Part shown: positions 18,298-27,763 of the stretch, piece after piece
Layout of the letters: each line of letters begins with the position of its first letter
How positions within the stretch are numbered: the stretch's first letter is position 1
Source: Ruminiclostridium papyrosolvens C7
Lineage (GTDB): Bacteria > Bacillota > Clostridia > Acetivibrionales > DSM-1351
Direction of reading: 5' to 3'
NCBI RefSeq assembly: GCF_000421965.1
Contig: NZ_ATAY01000020.1
Span: forward strand, 248,001-312,000
DNA length: 64,000 nucleotides
Translations under genes and position numbers: made by a program
The notes under the pieces: generated by a model
What the model was told of the DNA's origin: nothing
What the model saw: only the letters and a program-made list of their open reading frames with translations
The model's database searches: none

Positions 18298-18351
18298 AAA
18301 CTCAAAAACACCCTTCAACAGTTTATGTTGAAGGGTGTTTTTGAGTTTTGG
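18295..18351 (+). terminator. Long inverted repeat: tRNA-Thr terminator
   Basis: Positions 18295-18320 are the exact reverse complement of 18326-18351 (26 bp, 5-nt loop). The upstream arm begins with the CCA end encoded by the tRNA; the downstream arm includes TGTTTTTGAGTTTT. It is the same architecture as the tRNA-Lys terminator. Confidence 0.85.
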
Positions 18352-19051
18352 AGAATTTTGGCATAAAAAATGCGTCTTTTTATGTAGCTCATATTATGAT
18401 GTGTATTCAATAAATATTATTGTATTTTTATTTATTATATTAGGCTATGTATTCACATTACCATGATAAAGATAAATTAAAAGTCACAGGAACAACCACA
18501 ATAAGACAAATACATCAGTGTACCTATTGGTGTACCTCCAATTAAATGTACATATCCGGCTATTTTTATAAATTTAATAACATAATAAAATAGGGCATAG
18601 CAACTAATTTTTAAAGTAGTTTCGCTAGTGTCCTTTCTTATTTTGTCTAAGTATAATGAAAAATCAACACATTGATATATTTGTAAATATTGTATAGAAT
18701 TAGAATAATTAATAAAAATTAGTTAAGTTTAATTTTTGAATTGAGATTTATTGGCTGGAAATATATGTACAAGTAAATTTATGTCTCATTGCAGAAGGTA
18801 GTTCAACTATTCCGAAAATTCCGATAGAATCCGTATTAACTCAAACCTCCGAAACTAGTATTTTGCAAGAAGATAATGTAATAAGCTCTTGGCAATAAGC
18901 CTCATCCTAACCGAATAAAATTCTAAAATTTCCATAAGAAAATTCACTTAAAATAATTTTACATAATTTGGAAATATAGGTTTCAATGTTAAACTTCTGA
19001 TGTTATTTTTAGACTTAACATAAATTTAACTTATTCTTGGGAGGCTATGTA
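18352..19051. other. Long AT-rich intergenic region, possible gene remnant
   Basis: About 700 nt without a supported gene. One stretch, 18740-18895, is open for 52 codons on the plus strand and ends in TAA at 18896, but it follows a stop codon directly and has no start or ribosome binding site. It could be a decayed gene fragment or chance. No clear repeat, attachment site or RNA was recognised here. Confidence 0.4.
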
Positions 19052-19851
19052 ATGGAAAACTATCAACAAAAAGATGAAATATTATTATCATGGAGGAGGT
19101 GTATAGAAAACAATCTTTTACCACAACAAAAAGTACCCCAAAGCAATTTTGAAGAAAAAGAAATAAAGAAGTTGTCGGACAAAAATAAAATCTTAATATC
19201 AGTTTTTGAAGAAGCATTAGATAATGTAGAAAGTAAAAATATCGATAAATGTCTTTTTTTATATTATCAGATGTTAACAAAGTCGCTCTAAAACTTTTCG
19301 GAAGAAGAAAACTCCTATCCTATGCACAGGAATCACTAATACAAACAGGAACTAGTTTTGATGAATTAATAAGTGGGACAAACTCTATAGATTTGGCAAT
19401 TAGACTTAACATTAGTTCTTATATGCTACCCGAAAACAACTACTGTGATTTTCTTAGAAATTGGTATATGTTTTCTGTACCAATAATGACAAAAAATGAA
19501 AATCGGGGGTGTATAAGCATACTTTCCAGAGAAAATTGTATTAATCAAGAAATAGCTCTAATAGTCGGGCTCCTGTCTTATAAAATTTCCAATGAATACA
19601 AAAAACGAAAAAAAATAAATAGCACTAATTTATGTGATGTTACGCTGACTGATAGTCAAATAAGGATTTTGAAAGTACTTGCCCGGGGCTGCACTGACAA
19701 ATGCGCTGCCATGGAACTAGGTATAAGTCTTGGAACCGTCAGGTATCATAAAACCAATATTTTCAGGAAACTAAATGTTGAAAGCTGTGTACAAGCTATA
19801 ATGAAGGTTCTTAAATATGGAATTATATCTTTGGATGATATGGAATTATAG
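19052..19851 (+). CDS. LuxR-type regulator with sensor domain, split by a -1 frameshift
   Basis: Two overlapping frames make one plausible protein. From ATG 19052 (GGGAGG 7 nt upstream) frame 0 gives an AcoR-like N-terminus (ILLSWRRCIENNLLP) and ends at 19291. The next frame carries the continuation of a GAF-like sensor (ILSDVNKVALKLFG, IDLAIRLNISSY) and a C-terminal LuxR helix-turn-helix (LTDSQIRILKVLARG, LGTVRYHKTNIFRKL), ending at 19851. Shifting back one base at the heptamer T TTT TTA (19255-19261) joins 70 plus 196 residues into 266 aa. The cause may be programmed frameshifting, slippage at the T-run, a sequence error or a true mutation. It lies just upstream of the glycan cluster and may regulate it. 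Confidence 0.7.
19255..19261 (+). promoter_or_regulatory. Slippery heptamer T TTT TTA
   Basis: The zero-frame codons are ctT TTT TTA, which fits the X XXY YYZ rule for -1 ribosomal frameshifting. It sits exactly where frame 0 must pass to the frame that encodes the DNA-binding domain. No strong stimulatory stem-loop was seen just downstream. Confidence 0.5.
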
Positions 19852-19857
19852 ACGAAA

Positions 19858-19922
19858 TACCACTGTATTATAATCCAGTCAATAAATTAAGCTACAAATT
19901 ACTGGATTATAATACAGTGGTA
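19858..19922. repeat. Perfect 22-nt inverted repeat before the glycan cluster
   Basis: Arm 19858-19879 (TACCACTGTATTATAATCCA then GT) is the exact reverse complement of 19901-19922, with a 21-nt loop. No U-run follows the second arm, so it is not a simple terminator. It lies between the split regulator and the first glycan-cluster gene and may be an operator, an attenuator or an mRNA stability element. Confidence 0.75.
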
Positions 19923-19998
19923 GCAATTGCACATTATGATATAATCTGTAAGAAAAGTGAAAATTTACAGATATTTAACAAAGAAAGATGGAAATAAC

Positions 19999-20922
19999 AT
20001 GAAGCAAGAAAGCACTTTGAACGTAATTGAAGAAAAAAACAGTTTTACAGATACTGTTATATGCTTTATCAAATTAATACGTGTAAGGCAATGGTCAAAA
20101 AATATTTTTGTATTTTCAGGGGTATTGTTTCCGTCAGGTTTAATTGGATTATTTCAGGTAGTTAATCTAATTATTGCATTCCTATTATTTTGTGGGATTT
20201 CAAGTGCAGTGTATATTATTAATGACGTAATTGACTTAAAAAAAGATATGCTGCATCCGGTAAAAAGGTTCAGACCTCTGGCTTCAGGCAAAATAAAAGT
20301 AAAGTTTGCACTGTCAATTTTTTATGTTATTTGTCCGGGTACTATAGTATTATCCTTTTTCCTCAACAAATACTTTGGAATAGTTATATGCGTATATTTT
20401 TTGATGAATCTATCCTATTCTCTGAAACTAAAAGAATTTGTATTTATTGATTTATTAATTATTTCTTTTGGCTTTGTTCTTAGAACATTTTCAGGAATAA
20501 TATTAGTTAATGGAAAAAACTCATTCTGGTTTTTATTAAGTATAGCTTTTCTTTCATTATATCTTGGAATGAATAAGCGTAAAAAAGAGCTGCTTACACT
20601 GGAAGAGGATTGTCAAAAACATCGCAAAAATCTTGGTGAATATTCCATTGGATTAATTAATGAAATAATTCCCATGCTGACAGCCTGTACTGTAATATCT
20701 TATTCTTTTCATACCCTGTACGAAGTAAAGGTGAAATACACAATTCTTACAATACCCATTGTAGTATATGGAATTTTCAGGTATCAGTACCTTACAGATA
20801 AAGCCGGCTACGGCGAAAGTCCCGAATTGGTATTGCTAAAGGACAGGCCTATAGTTTTGGCTTTATTTGTGTGGGGAGCTATATATATTTCTGCAAAACT
20901 TCTGACAAACGGGTTATTCTAG
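19999..20922 (+). CDS. UbiA-family prenyltransferase (polyprenyl-phosphate phosphoribosyltransferase-like)
   Basis: About 307 aa with eight or nine membrane helices. The Mg-binding motif is YIINDVIDLKKDMLHP followed by KRFRPLASGKI; a second acidic cluster, usual for UbiA, is expected near DLLIIS. The RQWSKNIFVF opening is typical of the decaprenyl-phosphate phosphoribosyltransferase subgroup, which attaches phosphoribose to a polyprenyl phosphate. The surrounding flippase and glycosyltransferase genes favour a lipid-linked sugar role over quinone synthesis. The start is uncertain: ATG 19999 is preferred, GTG 19957 is an alternative. Confidence 0.82.
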   Translation: MKQESTLNVIEEKNSFTDTVICFIKLIRVRQWSKNIFVFSGVLFPSGLIGLFQVVNLIIAFLLFCGISSAVYIINDVIDLKKDMLHPVKRFRPLASGKIKVKFALSIFYVICPGTIVLSFFLNKYFGIVICVYFLMNLSYSLKLKEFVFIDLLIISFGFVLRTFSGIILVNGKNSFWFLLSIAFLSLYLGMNKRKKELLTLEEDCQKHRKNLGEYSIGLINEIIPMLTACTVISYSFHTLYEVKVKYTILTIPIVVYGIFRYQYLTDKAGYGESPELVLLKDRPIVLALFVWGAIYISAKLLTNGLF

Positions 20923-20956
20923 CGAAATAGCATAATTTAAGGAAAAGGACGAAACA

Positions 20957-22267
20957 ATGACATTTATACAAGGATTAATAGAAAATGTTAAGCAAAAATC
21001 GAGTAAATTAATTCGAAATGGAGAAATAAGGGCATTTATCGAGAATTTAGGCATTGTATTTATTTTCAGATTTACATCTGCCATTTTAAGTGTCATTGGG
21101 TTGGTCTTGGCAGCAAGGTATCTTGGAGCAGTTTCAGTAGGGCATATTACAGTGATTCAGAATACTGCCTATCTTCTTTATATACCAATGTGTTTCGGCA
21201 TAAACCTGTCGATTATAAAGTTCTTACCTGACTGCAAGAATGAGGAAGAAAGCGAGAGGCTTCTGGGCTCAATTGGTATTTGGAGTTTAGCTTTAACAGT
21301 TATATCAATAATCTCATACTGGCTGTTTCACTCATTAATTAACAAGGCTTTGGGCTTTTCCACAATACAATTATTGTTGACTGTAATTATGGCGGTTACT
21401 ATAAACTATTCAATGATTACCGAGGCAATATTAAGGTCAAGAAAACGGTTTTTAGCCTTAGGTATTATTAAAATGGTAAGTTCTTTAATATTTTTTACAT
21501 TTACATTGATTTCAAGCCTTGTTTTTAAAAATTATTTATACTTTGTATATGGCATGATCATAAATCAGGTTGTTGTAATAATATGGTCATTAAAAACTAT
21601 AAAAATCAAGAAGTTCAGATTTTCCATAGAAACCTCAAAGCTGGCGTACAAGTATGGAGCGATCAATATGGTCAGCGGTGTTTTATCCTATATCATGTTT
21701 AACAGCGACCTTTATATCGTTAATCATTTCTGTTCAGCTTATGATGTAGGTATATATTCACTTTATCAGGTAAATGTAAAAAACTTTTTTAACCTTATGT
21801 TTCATGAGATATTTGCGGTAGTATTTCTTCCGACTATTGTTCAGATGGATACCATGAAAATTTATAAAAGGATTAAGTCTCTTATACCTCTTATGCTTCC
21901 CATTGCAATAATTGCCAACATGGCTCTTAGTATATGTATGATATTACTTTACGGAAGAAATTACACCATAAATTGGATATATGTTTTGCTAATTTCGGTA
22001 AGTCTGGGTTTTCATTTTTTATATTACGTGTTTAATTCAGTATTCACTGTTGAGGGTAAAAAGGGTGCATTACTTTGCATGAGTGTATTAGTTCTACCCA
22101 TGCCGGTACTAATATTTATAAGTATTGTGCTAACAAGGTCATGGGGCATAACCGGAGAGTTAATATCCTTACTCGTTACTCAGCTGACATTAGTTGGCGT
22201 GTTCTTATTTATCATAAAATTCAAATATCTTAAAAATAAACAAACTCACATTAAAATATTGAAATGA
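20957..22267 (+). CDS. Polysaccharide flippase (Wzx/MATE-like)
   Basis: 436 aa with about 12 to 14 hydrophobic helices and short loops. The first helix region has LVLAARYLGAVSVG, the pattern of Wzx/RfbX oligosaccharide flippases. It would move a lipid-linked glycan across the membrane. It begins 34 nt after the UbiA gene with GGAAAAGGA upstream, so it is in the same operon. Confidence 0.87.
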   Translation: MTFIQGLIENVKQKSSKLIRNGEIRAFIENLGIVFIFRFTSAILSVIGLVLAARYLGAVSVGHITVIQNTAYLLYIPMCFGINLSIIKFLPDCKNEEESERLLGSIGIWSLALTVISIISYWLFHSLINKALGFSTIQLLLTVIMAVTINYSMITEAILRSRKRFLALGIIKMVSSLIFFTFTLISSLVFKNYLYFVYGMIINQVVVIIWSLKTIKIKKFRFSIETSKLAYKYGAINMVSGVLSYIMFNSDLYIVNHFCSAYDVGIYSLYQVNVKNFFNLMFHEIFAVVFLPTIVQMDTMKIYKRIKSLIPLMLPIAIIANMALSICMILLYGRNYTINWIYVLLISVSLGFHFLYYVFNSVFTVEGKKGALLCMSVLVLPMPVLIFISIVLTRSWGITGELISLLVTQLTLVGVFLFIIKFKYLKNKQTHIKILK

Positions 22268-22292
22268 TTTTAAATAGTGAAAGGAGAAAAAG

Positions 22293-23294
22293 ATGAATAA
22301 TAAACCTTTAGTTTCAGTCATTGTACCTAACTATAATTATGAGAAGACTCTGCCTAAGTGTTTTGAAGCACTGATGAATCAGACATATAAGGATTTTGAA
22401 ATTATATTTGTAGATGACGGCAGCGCAGATAATTCCATAGAAATAGCAAAAAAGTATCCGTGTAAAATATTCAAAACACCTAAAAACGGAGGCGTGGCGG
22501 CGGCACGAAACCTTGGGGTTGAATATGCCTCCGGAGATATTTTGTTTTTCCTTGATAGTGACGTTGCTTTGTATAAGGATGCAATTGAAAACACCTTGAA
22601 AGAATTTGAGAAGGATCCTTCCCTTGGCTCTGTGTGTGGAATTTATTCAAAAGATCCACTGTTTAAGGGAGGTTTGGCGAAAGACTACAGGACCCTGCAA
22701 GGCCACTATTGGAGAATAACTTCTGTCGGTTATGTAACGGCAGGCTTCTTCTCGTTGGGAGCTGTAAAAAAATCTGTATTCCAAGAACTTAAAGGATTTA
22801 ACGTAAATCTCAGTAATACTGAAGAGATTGAATTTGGTAACCGACTCAATCAAAATTACCGTCTATTACTTACCGATAAGGTGGTAGGCTGCCATGACGA
22901 CGAAGAAAGACTGAAAACTCTTGCAAGAAAGATACATATCAGAGCTGTCCAAAGGATACCGTTTTATTTACACAGGAAAAAACTTACAAAAGGTTTTGAA
23001 ACTCCTTTGAGAGGCCTTGGAATGTTGGCTGTGGGATTAAGTACGTTGGCGATTCCGGCGACAATACTCAGCCTGTATTTTGCAGCTTTATTTTTGGTTT
23101 GTGTTCTGGCTTTTGTATTCTCAGATTTTGGACAATACAAATTTGTGTTTAAGGAAAAAGGCTTCTTTTTTACACTGGTATTTATAGCATTTCACTGGAT
23201 AATCACAGCTGTTGCCTTTTGGGGATTTGTCAGAGGTGTTTTAAGCATGATATTCAGTAGTAAATTCCGTGAAAAATATTCCTATGAGGGGTGA
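22293..23294 (+). CDS. Family 2 glycosyltransferase with C-terminal membrane helices
   Basis: 333 aa. GT-A fold: SVIVPNYNYEKTLPKC, the nucleotide-binding DDGSADNS, the DXD-like LFFLDSDVAL and an acceptor-side NTEEIEFGNRL. Residues about 240-320 contain two or three hydrophobic helices that would anchor it in the membrane. RBS AAAGGAG before the ATG. It is 25 nt from the flippase gene. Confidence 0.9.
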   Translation: MNNKPLVSVIVPNYNYEKTLPKCFEALMNQTYKDFEIIFVDDGSADNSIEIAKKYPCKIFKTPKNGGVAAARNLGVEYASGDILFFLDSDVALYKDAIENTLKEFEKDPSLGSVCGIYSKDPLFKGGLAKDYRTLQGHYWRITSVGYVTAGFFSLGAVKKSVFQELKGFNVNLSNTEEIEFGNRLNQNYRLLLTDKVVGCHDDEERLKTLARKIHIRAVQRIPFYLHRKKLTKGFETPLRGLGMLAVGLSTLAIPATILSLYFAALFLVCVLAFVFSDFGQYKFVFKEKGFFFTLVFIAFHWIITAVAFWGFVRGVLSMIFSSKFREKYSYEG

Positions 23295-23298
23295 ACAA

Positions 23299-24348
23299 AT
23301 GAAAAGGAAAGTTCTTATAACAGGAAATAACGGAGTTTTGGGCAGAAATCTGGTTAAGTATTTACATAAAAACGGAAGTGAAAATTACGAACTTGTTCTT
23401 TTTGATATAAATCAGAATAACTCCGAATTTTCAAACTTTCAGACATATAAGGGTGATATAAGAAAAAAAGAAGATATAGAAAAGGTTATAGGGGATATTG
23501 ATATCGTAGTCCATTGTGCCGGAGCATCTCCTTCTTATGAAGAATCTGAGATATACGACATAATTATAAACGGTACAGCTAATTTATTGGAATGTGCATT
23601 TACTGTAGGAAAGGTCGAAAGATTTGTTTACATATCATCCACCTCCGTATATGGAGTGCCTGAAAAGGCTCCAATATATGAAACAGACGAAGTAAAGCCC
23701 TATGACCCCTACAACAAGAGCAAGATAGAGACAGAAAGACTTTGTGACCATTGGAGGACTAAAGGTCACTGTGTCAGCGTACTTCGTCCGAGATCTTTTT
23801 TAGGGCCTGAAAGGCTGGGAACATTTGGCATACTTTATGAATGGGCAAGTGAAGGAAGGAACTTCCCGATGCTGGGGCCGGGGAAAAACAAATACCAGTT
23901 ATTGGATGTAGAGGACTTATGTCAGGCAATTTATTTGGCCATATCGGTAGATGCCGACAATGCAAATGACCTTTTCAACATCGGAGCAAAAGAATTTTCG
24001 ACTATAAAGGATGATTACCAAGCGGTACTTGATGCGGCCGGTTTTAATAAAAGGATAATATGCTTTCCTGCAAAACCGATGTTTTTTATTCTGAATATCC
24101 TTGAGAAATTAAAGCTTTCTCCTTTTTACAAAAGGCTTTATCTCAAGCTCAACAGAAACTACTATGTTTCTATTGAAAAGGCAGAAAAGAAACTTGGTTA
24201 TAAACCCAAGCATTCAAATAAGGATTCTTTAGTAAGGAATTACCGATGGTATCTTGAAAATAGGAATAAAATTGGAAATAAACCGGGAGCAAGCAATAAT
24301 GTTGTTTGGAACCAGGGAATTTTAAAATATGCCAAACTATTTTTTTAA
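23299..24348 (+). CDS. NAD-dependent sugar epimerase/dehydratase
   Basis: 349 aa, extended short-chain dehydrogenase. NAD-binding ITGNNGVLGRNLV, the conserved Asp in YKGDIRKKED, HCAGAS, a catalytic Ser region ISSTSVYG and YNKSK with the YxxxK pair. It would modify an NDP-sugar or lipid-linked sugar. ATG 23299 has GAGGGG upstream and is 4 nt from the previous stop. In a UbiA-type pathway it could act like DprE2-type epimerases, but that is inference only. Confidence 0.87.
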   Translation: MKRKVLITGNNGVLGRNLVKYLHKNGSENYELVLFDINQNNSEFSNFQTYKGDIRKKEDIEKVIGDIDIVVHCAGASPSYEESEIYDIIINGTANLLECAFTVGKVERFVYISSTSVYGVPEKAPIYETDEVKPYDPYNKSKIETERLCDHWRTKGHCVSVLRPRSFLGPERLGTFGILYEWASEGRNFPMLGPGKNKYQLLDVEDLCQAIYLAISVDADNANDLFNIGAKEFSTIKDDYQAVLDAAGFNKRIICFPAKPMFFILNILEKLKLSPFYKRLYLKLNRNYYVSIEKAEKKLGYKPKHSNKDSLVRNYRWYLENRNKIGNKPGASNNVVWNQGILKYAKLFF

Positions 24349-24394
24349 GTCATAAAATTTAATTTTAAAAATATAAACAAGGGGGAGTTAGAAA

Positions 24395-25801
24395 ATGTAC
24401 GAGGATAAGAATTTTTTAACAATTGAAGATGCACACAATATGACAGAGAAAGAAAACCTGAGATTATTTAAAAAGCACATTTCAAGCCAGCTGGGAAAAA
24501 CACTTTCAATGCTCGGTTTTGCCGATTCCATTCCTGTAGAAGCAAGCGGAATGTATGTTACCTTGAGAGATGGTCGTAAGGTTCTTGATATGACGGGACA
24601 TTTGGGAATGCTTGTTGCGGGACATAATCATCCGAGAATAATAGAAGTGAGAAGAAAATGGGCGGAAGAAAAGAGATTGGAGTCGTGGAAATTTTTCCCT
24701 TCACCGTATCAGGGAGTACTTTGTAATAATCTTTCACTTATTTTTCCGGAAGACCTTGAAGTTATGTTCTTCTGCAATAGTGGAGCCGAGGCCAATGAGG
24801 GAGCATTGAAGCTTGCAGAAAAATATAGCGGAATGTCAAGAAAAACCGTTGTTTATACGGACATATCATTTCACGGCAAAACCCACGCAACACTTACATT
24901 ATCAGGATCTGAAAAGCATCAGAATCATCATTTCAATAAAACCGAAAACTGCATAATGATAAAATATGGTGATATCGAAGATTTTAAACGAGTTATTGAA
25001 GAAAATAAAACCGGAAAAAATTCAACTAAAATAGGTACATTTATAGTAGAAGCAATACGTTCCGAAGGTGTTGTTATACCTGATAAAAGCTATTATGAAG
25101 AGGTTCGTAAACTATGTGACAAGTATGACATCGTACTTATAATGGATGAGGTGTTTACCGGCTTCGGAAGAACAGGAAAAATGTTTGGCTTTGAGCATTA
25201 TGGCATTTGCCCTGACATTTGTTCCTTCTCAAAGGCATTTGGTGGTGGAAAGGCCACATTTGCAGGATTTATTACAAGACCAAAGATATTTAATAAGGCA
25301 TATTCAAAAATGAATGAGGCAACACTACACTCCACTACATATAACGGTTTCGGTGAAGAGGTAATTTCTGCTATTGAAGTGCTGAATATTATCAGAGATG
25401 AAAAGCTGCTGGAAAATTCAGAAGAAATGGGTAAATACCTGTTGTCGAGACTTCAGGAAGTCAAAAAGGAATTTCCTGATATAGTAGCCGATGTACGTGG
25501 AGTTGGTCTATTGGCATGTATCATTTTCCATTCAAGGGCAGAGAAGATAGTTAAATTTTTCTCTAGTACAGGTACGGATTTGGTAGAAAAGTTTGTTACA
25601 GGTTCTGTAATAACCTCAATGCTCAAGGACTACAGTATTTTGCTGAACACCCCTCCTCATGATTCAAGTCAGATACTTATTACACCAAGCCTAATTATTA
25701 ACAGAGAACAAATAGATTACTTTATTGAATCCCTCAAGAAAGTTTTAAGTGATAACCTGTGGAAAGTAGGGTTTGATTACCTTAAAAAGCTAAAAAGCTA
25801 G
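24395..25801 (+). CDS. Class III PLP-dependent aminotransferase
   Basis: 468 aa. Fold-type I class III features: VLDMTGHLGMLVAGHNHP, FFCNSGAEANEGALKLA, YTDISFHGKTHATLTLSG, the PLP-binding Asp in IMDEVFTGFGRTGKMF and the Schiff-base lysine in CSFSKAFGGGK. Within a glycan cluster it may supply an amino sugar or an amino-acid-like decoration; it resembles glutamate-semialdehyde aminomutase and ornithine-type enzymes in fold only. RBS GGGGGAG region before the ATG. Confidence 0.87.
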   Translation: MYEDKNFLTIEDAHNMTEKENLRLFKKHISSQLGKTLSMLGFADSIPVEASGMYVTLRDGRKVLDMTGHLGMLVAGHNHPRIIEVRRKWAEEKRLESWKFFPSPYQGVLCNNLSLIFPEDLEVMFFCNSGAEANEGALKLAEKYSGMSRKTVVYTDISFHGKTHATLTLSGSEKHQNHHFNKTENCIMIKYGDIEDFKRVIEENKTGKNSTKIGTFIVEAIRSEGVVIPDKSYYEEVRKLCDKYDIVLIMDEVFTGFGRTGKMFGFEHYGICPDICSFSKAFGGGKATFAGFITRPKIFNKAYSKMNEATLHSTTYNGFGEEVISAIEVLNIIRDEKLLENSEEMGKYLLSRLQEVKKEFPDIVADVRGVGLLACIIFHSRAEKIVKFFSSTGTDLVEKFVTGSVITSMLKDYSILLNTPPHDSSQILITPSLIINREQIDYFIESLKKVLSDNLWKVGFDYLKKLKS

Positions 25802-25834
25802 TCTTAAAAAGAAAACAACAGAGGGAGTAAACGT

Positions 25835-26644
25835 ATGAAAAAAGCTAGTATTGTAATTCCTACAATGAATAAGCTTTCAAGGCTCCGCTTGATTCTAAAG
25901 GCTCTGGAATCTCAGGTTGATGATACTGTAGAGGTTATAATAGTATTTGACGGTTGCTCTGACGAAGTGCTTTGTGATTTTAAAAAGTTAAAGCTGGGTT
26001 TTGAGCCGATACAAATAATTCACCCTGAAAACGTTGGGAGGTCAAAAGCACGTAACTCCGGTATTTTAAAGGCATCTGGTGAAATTGTCATTTTTCTTGA
26101 TGATGACAGGATACCATGCAGTGATTTTGTATCAAAACATGTAATGAGCCATAAAAATGGGCGCTTTGCAATAGTTGGACAAAGAAACAATGTGGAATAT
26201 CCGGAAGAAGTCCTTGAACAGTTTTATCTGAATGGCTTAACAGAATCGGACTTCAGAAGGATTGACAGGGATTCAATACCTGAGCCATATGAACCTGCAA
26301 AAAAAATTGCGCGCCTTATATTCGGCCAGCTTATAGAGCGAATAACTTTCAGTACCGGAAATTCTTCGGCACGCAGAGAAGACCTGATAGCTGTCAATAT
26401 GTTTGATGAAAATTTTACAGGATGGGGTCTTGAGGATACAGATCTGGGGTACAGGTTAGGCAAATCGGGAGTTAAAATCAAAAGAAATTTCTCGATAGTA
26501 AATTTCCATCTTGTTCATCCTGTAAATAAATCTCAACAAAGTAGCGAAAATCAAAAAAACTTTGAGTATTTCCTCGGAAAAATTGAAGGAGATAAAGCTT
26601 CAATACGGATGGCAAAATTTCTGAACAAGCTTATATACCGTTAG
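25835..26644 (+). CDS. Family 2 glycosyltransferase
   Basis: 269 aa, soluble. ASIVIPTMNKLSRL, VFDGCSDE, the DXD-type FLDDDRIPC, and GWGLEDTDLGYRL near residue 210, a galactosyltransferase-type C-terminal motif. RBS AGAGGGAG. Same operon as its neighbours. Confidence 0.88.
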   Translation: MKKASIVIPTMNKLSRLRLILKALESQVDDTVEVIIVFDGCSDEVLCDFKKLKLGFEPIQIIHPENVGRSKARNSGILKASGEIVIFLDDDRIPCSDFVSKHVMSHKNGRFAIVGQRNNVEYPEEVLEQFYLNGLTESDFRRIDRDSIPEPYEPAKKIARLIFGQLIERITFSTGNSSARREDLIAVNMFDENFTGWGLEDTDLGYRLGKSGVKIKRNFSIVNFHLVHPVNKSQQSSENQKNFEYFLGKIEGDKASIRMAKFLNKLIYR

Positions 26645-26689
26645 CTCCTTCTGAATCCAAGTCTAAATAAATTTGGAGGTTTTATATCT

Positions 26690-27757
26690 GTGATGAAAAA
26701 ATATGTACAAAATGCAATTAAGGCACTGGCAGTATTATGGTTTGTTTATATGATTATACATATTGCATTTGTAGGAAAATTCTTTCTTCTGAATTTCCCC
26801 TCAAGTACGCCTACATTCTTTTTCGTAATTGTTCCCGTTATACTGTTGGTATACTTTTTAGTTCAAAAAAAGAAAAAAGTCATATTCATAGGTATAATGT
26901 CAATCTCCTTGATAATGGGAACAACTCAGTTTGATATAAATATTGCAACAAAAAGTAACAACAATATAAATAAGGATAATTACATGCCGGTGAAGGTGTT
27001 TTGCTGGAATACAAATCTCTGGGATCAGTTGAAAGACGGAAATGCGTTTTATGATTATCTGAAAAATCAAAAAGCAGATGTATACCTCCTTCAAGAATAC
27101 CTTCACTGTGTAACTGACAGGAATGATAAAAGTCAGAAGCCATTTAAAATCTGCAATATCATTCCGGGATTTCCACCGAATTATCTTACAATAGACGAAA
27201 CAGAAAGGATTAAGAAAGAATTTCCGGGATACTTTTTCTCAACAGACGGCCAGTTTGTTATTATCTCCCGATATCCTATTATTCGTTCTCATGCGGACTA
27301 TTCTGAGCAGTATGCGGTCTCAGATGTGGACATAAACGGTAAAACAATGCGCTTTTTTAATGTGCATATGCTACTTCACATAGAACCAGGAAATCCTTTT
27401 GTACCGTATTTTTATAATGCAATCTCAAGAAGATACAAGGCCAGGGAAATTGGGTTTAAAAACTTAAACGAGGACATCAAAAAAACGAATACAGATTACT
27501 TTATAGAAGGAGATTTCAATTCTTCAAAATCTATGGGGGTAATGAACGGACTGCTGAAAGATCATATTGATGCAGTAAAATATTCAAGAGACATTTTACC
27601 GCTGACGTTTGAGATGGATGGATTAAAACTTTGGAGGTTTGACTACGCTCTTGTACCTAAAAATGACAATATACTTATCAGTTCATACAAATGCCTTCCC
27701 CATAAGGGTTTATCAGATCATAATCCATTATCTATAAATATGTATTTAAAAAGGTGA
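26690..27757 (+). CDS. Membrane-anchored endonuclease/exonuclease/phosphatase (EEP) domain protein
   Basis: 355 aa. Three N-terminal hydrophobic helices (about 8-85) and then an EEP/DNase I-like domain, probably outside the cell: VFCWNTNLW, LLQEYLHC (metal Glu), FIEGDFNSSKS and LSDHNPLSI (catalytic Asp-His). Proteins of this build occur in polysaccharide loci, where a phosphodiesterase on glycan or lipid carrier is more plausible than a nuclease; this is inference. The GTG 26690 start has GGAGGT 9 nt upstream; ATG 26693 is an alternative. Confidence 0.82.
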   Translation: MMKKYVQNAIKALAVLWFVYMIIHIAFVGKFFLLNFPSSTPTFFFVIVPVILLVYFLVQKKKKVIFIGIMSISLIMGTTQFDINIATKSNNNINKDNYMPVKVFCWNTNLWDQLKDGNAFYDYLKNQKADVYLLQEYLHCVTDRNDKSQKPFKICNIIPGFPPNYLTIDETERIKKEFPGYFFSTDGQFVIISRYPIIRSHADYSEQYAVSDVDINGKTMRFFNVHMLLHIEPGNPFVPYFYNAISRRYKAREIGFKNLNEDIKKTNTDYFIEGDFNSSKSMGVMNGLLKDHIDAVKYSRDILPLTFEMDGLKLWRFDYALVPKNDNILISSYKCLPHKGLSDHNPLSINMYLKR

Positions 27758-27763
27758 TATATT

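Noticed and set aside
18740..18895. 52-codon open stretch as a real small gene
   Set aside because: It begins right after a stop codon, has no start codon or ribosome binding site, and the translation resembles no family I recognise.
19858..19922. Inverted repeat as intrinsic terminator of the regulator
   Set aside because: No U-run follows on the plus strand.
19999..20922. UbiA gene as menaquinone or heme prenyltransferase
   Set aside because: The opening and the NDVIDLKKD...RPLASG motif fit the polyprenyl-phosphate subgroup, and every neighbour is glycan related.
24395..25801. Class III aminotransferase as HemL (glutamate-1-semialdehyde aminomutase)
   Set aside because: No heme genes nearby, cluster context is glycan synthesis, and the sequence differs around the lysine motif.
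26690..27757. EEP-domain gene as a DNase toxin or CDT-like effector
   Set aside because: It has three N-terminal membrane helices, lies in the middle of a glycan operon and has no immunity partner.
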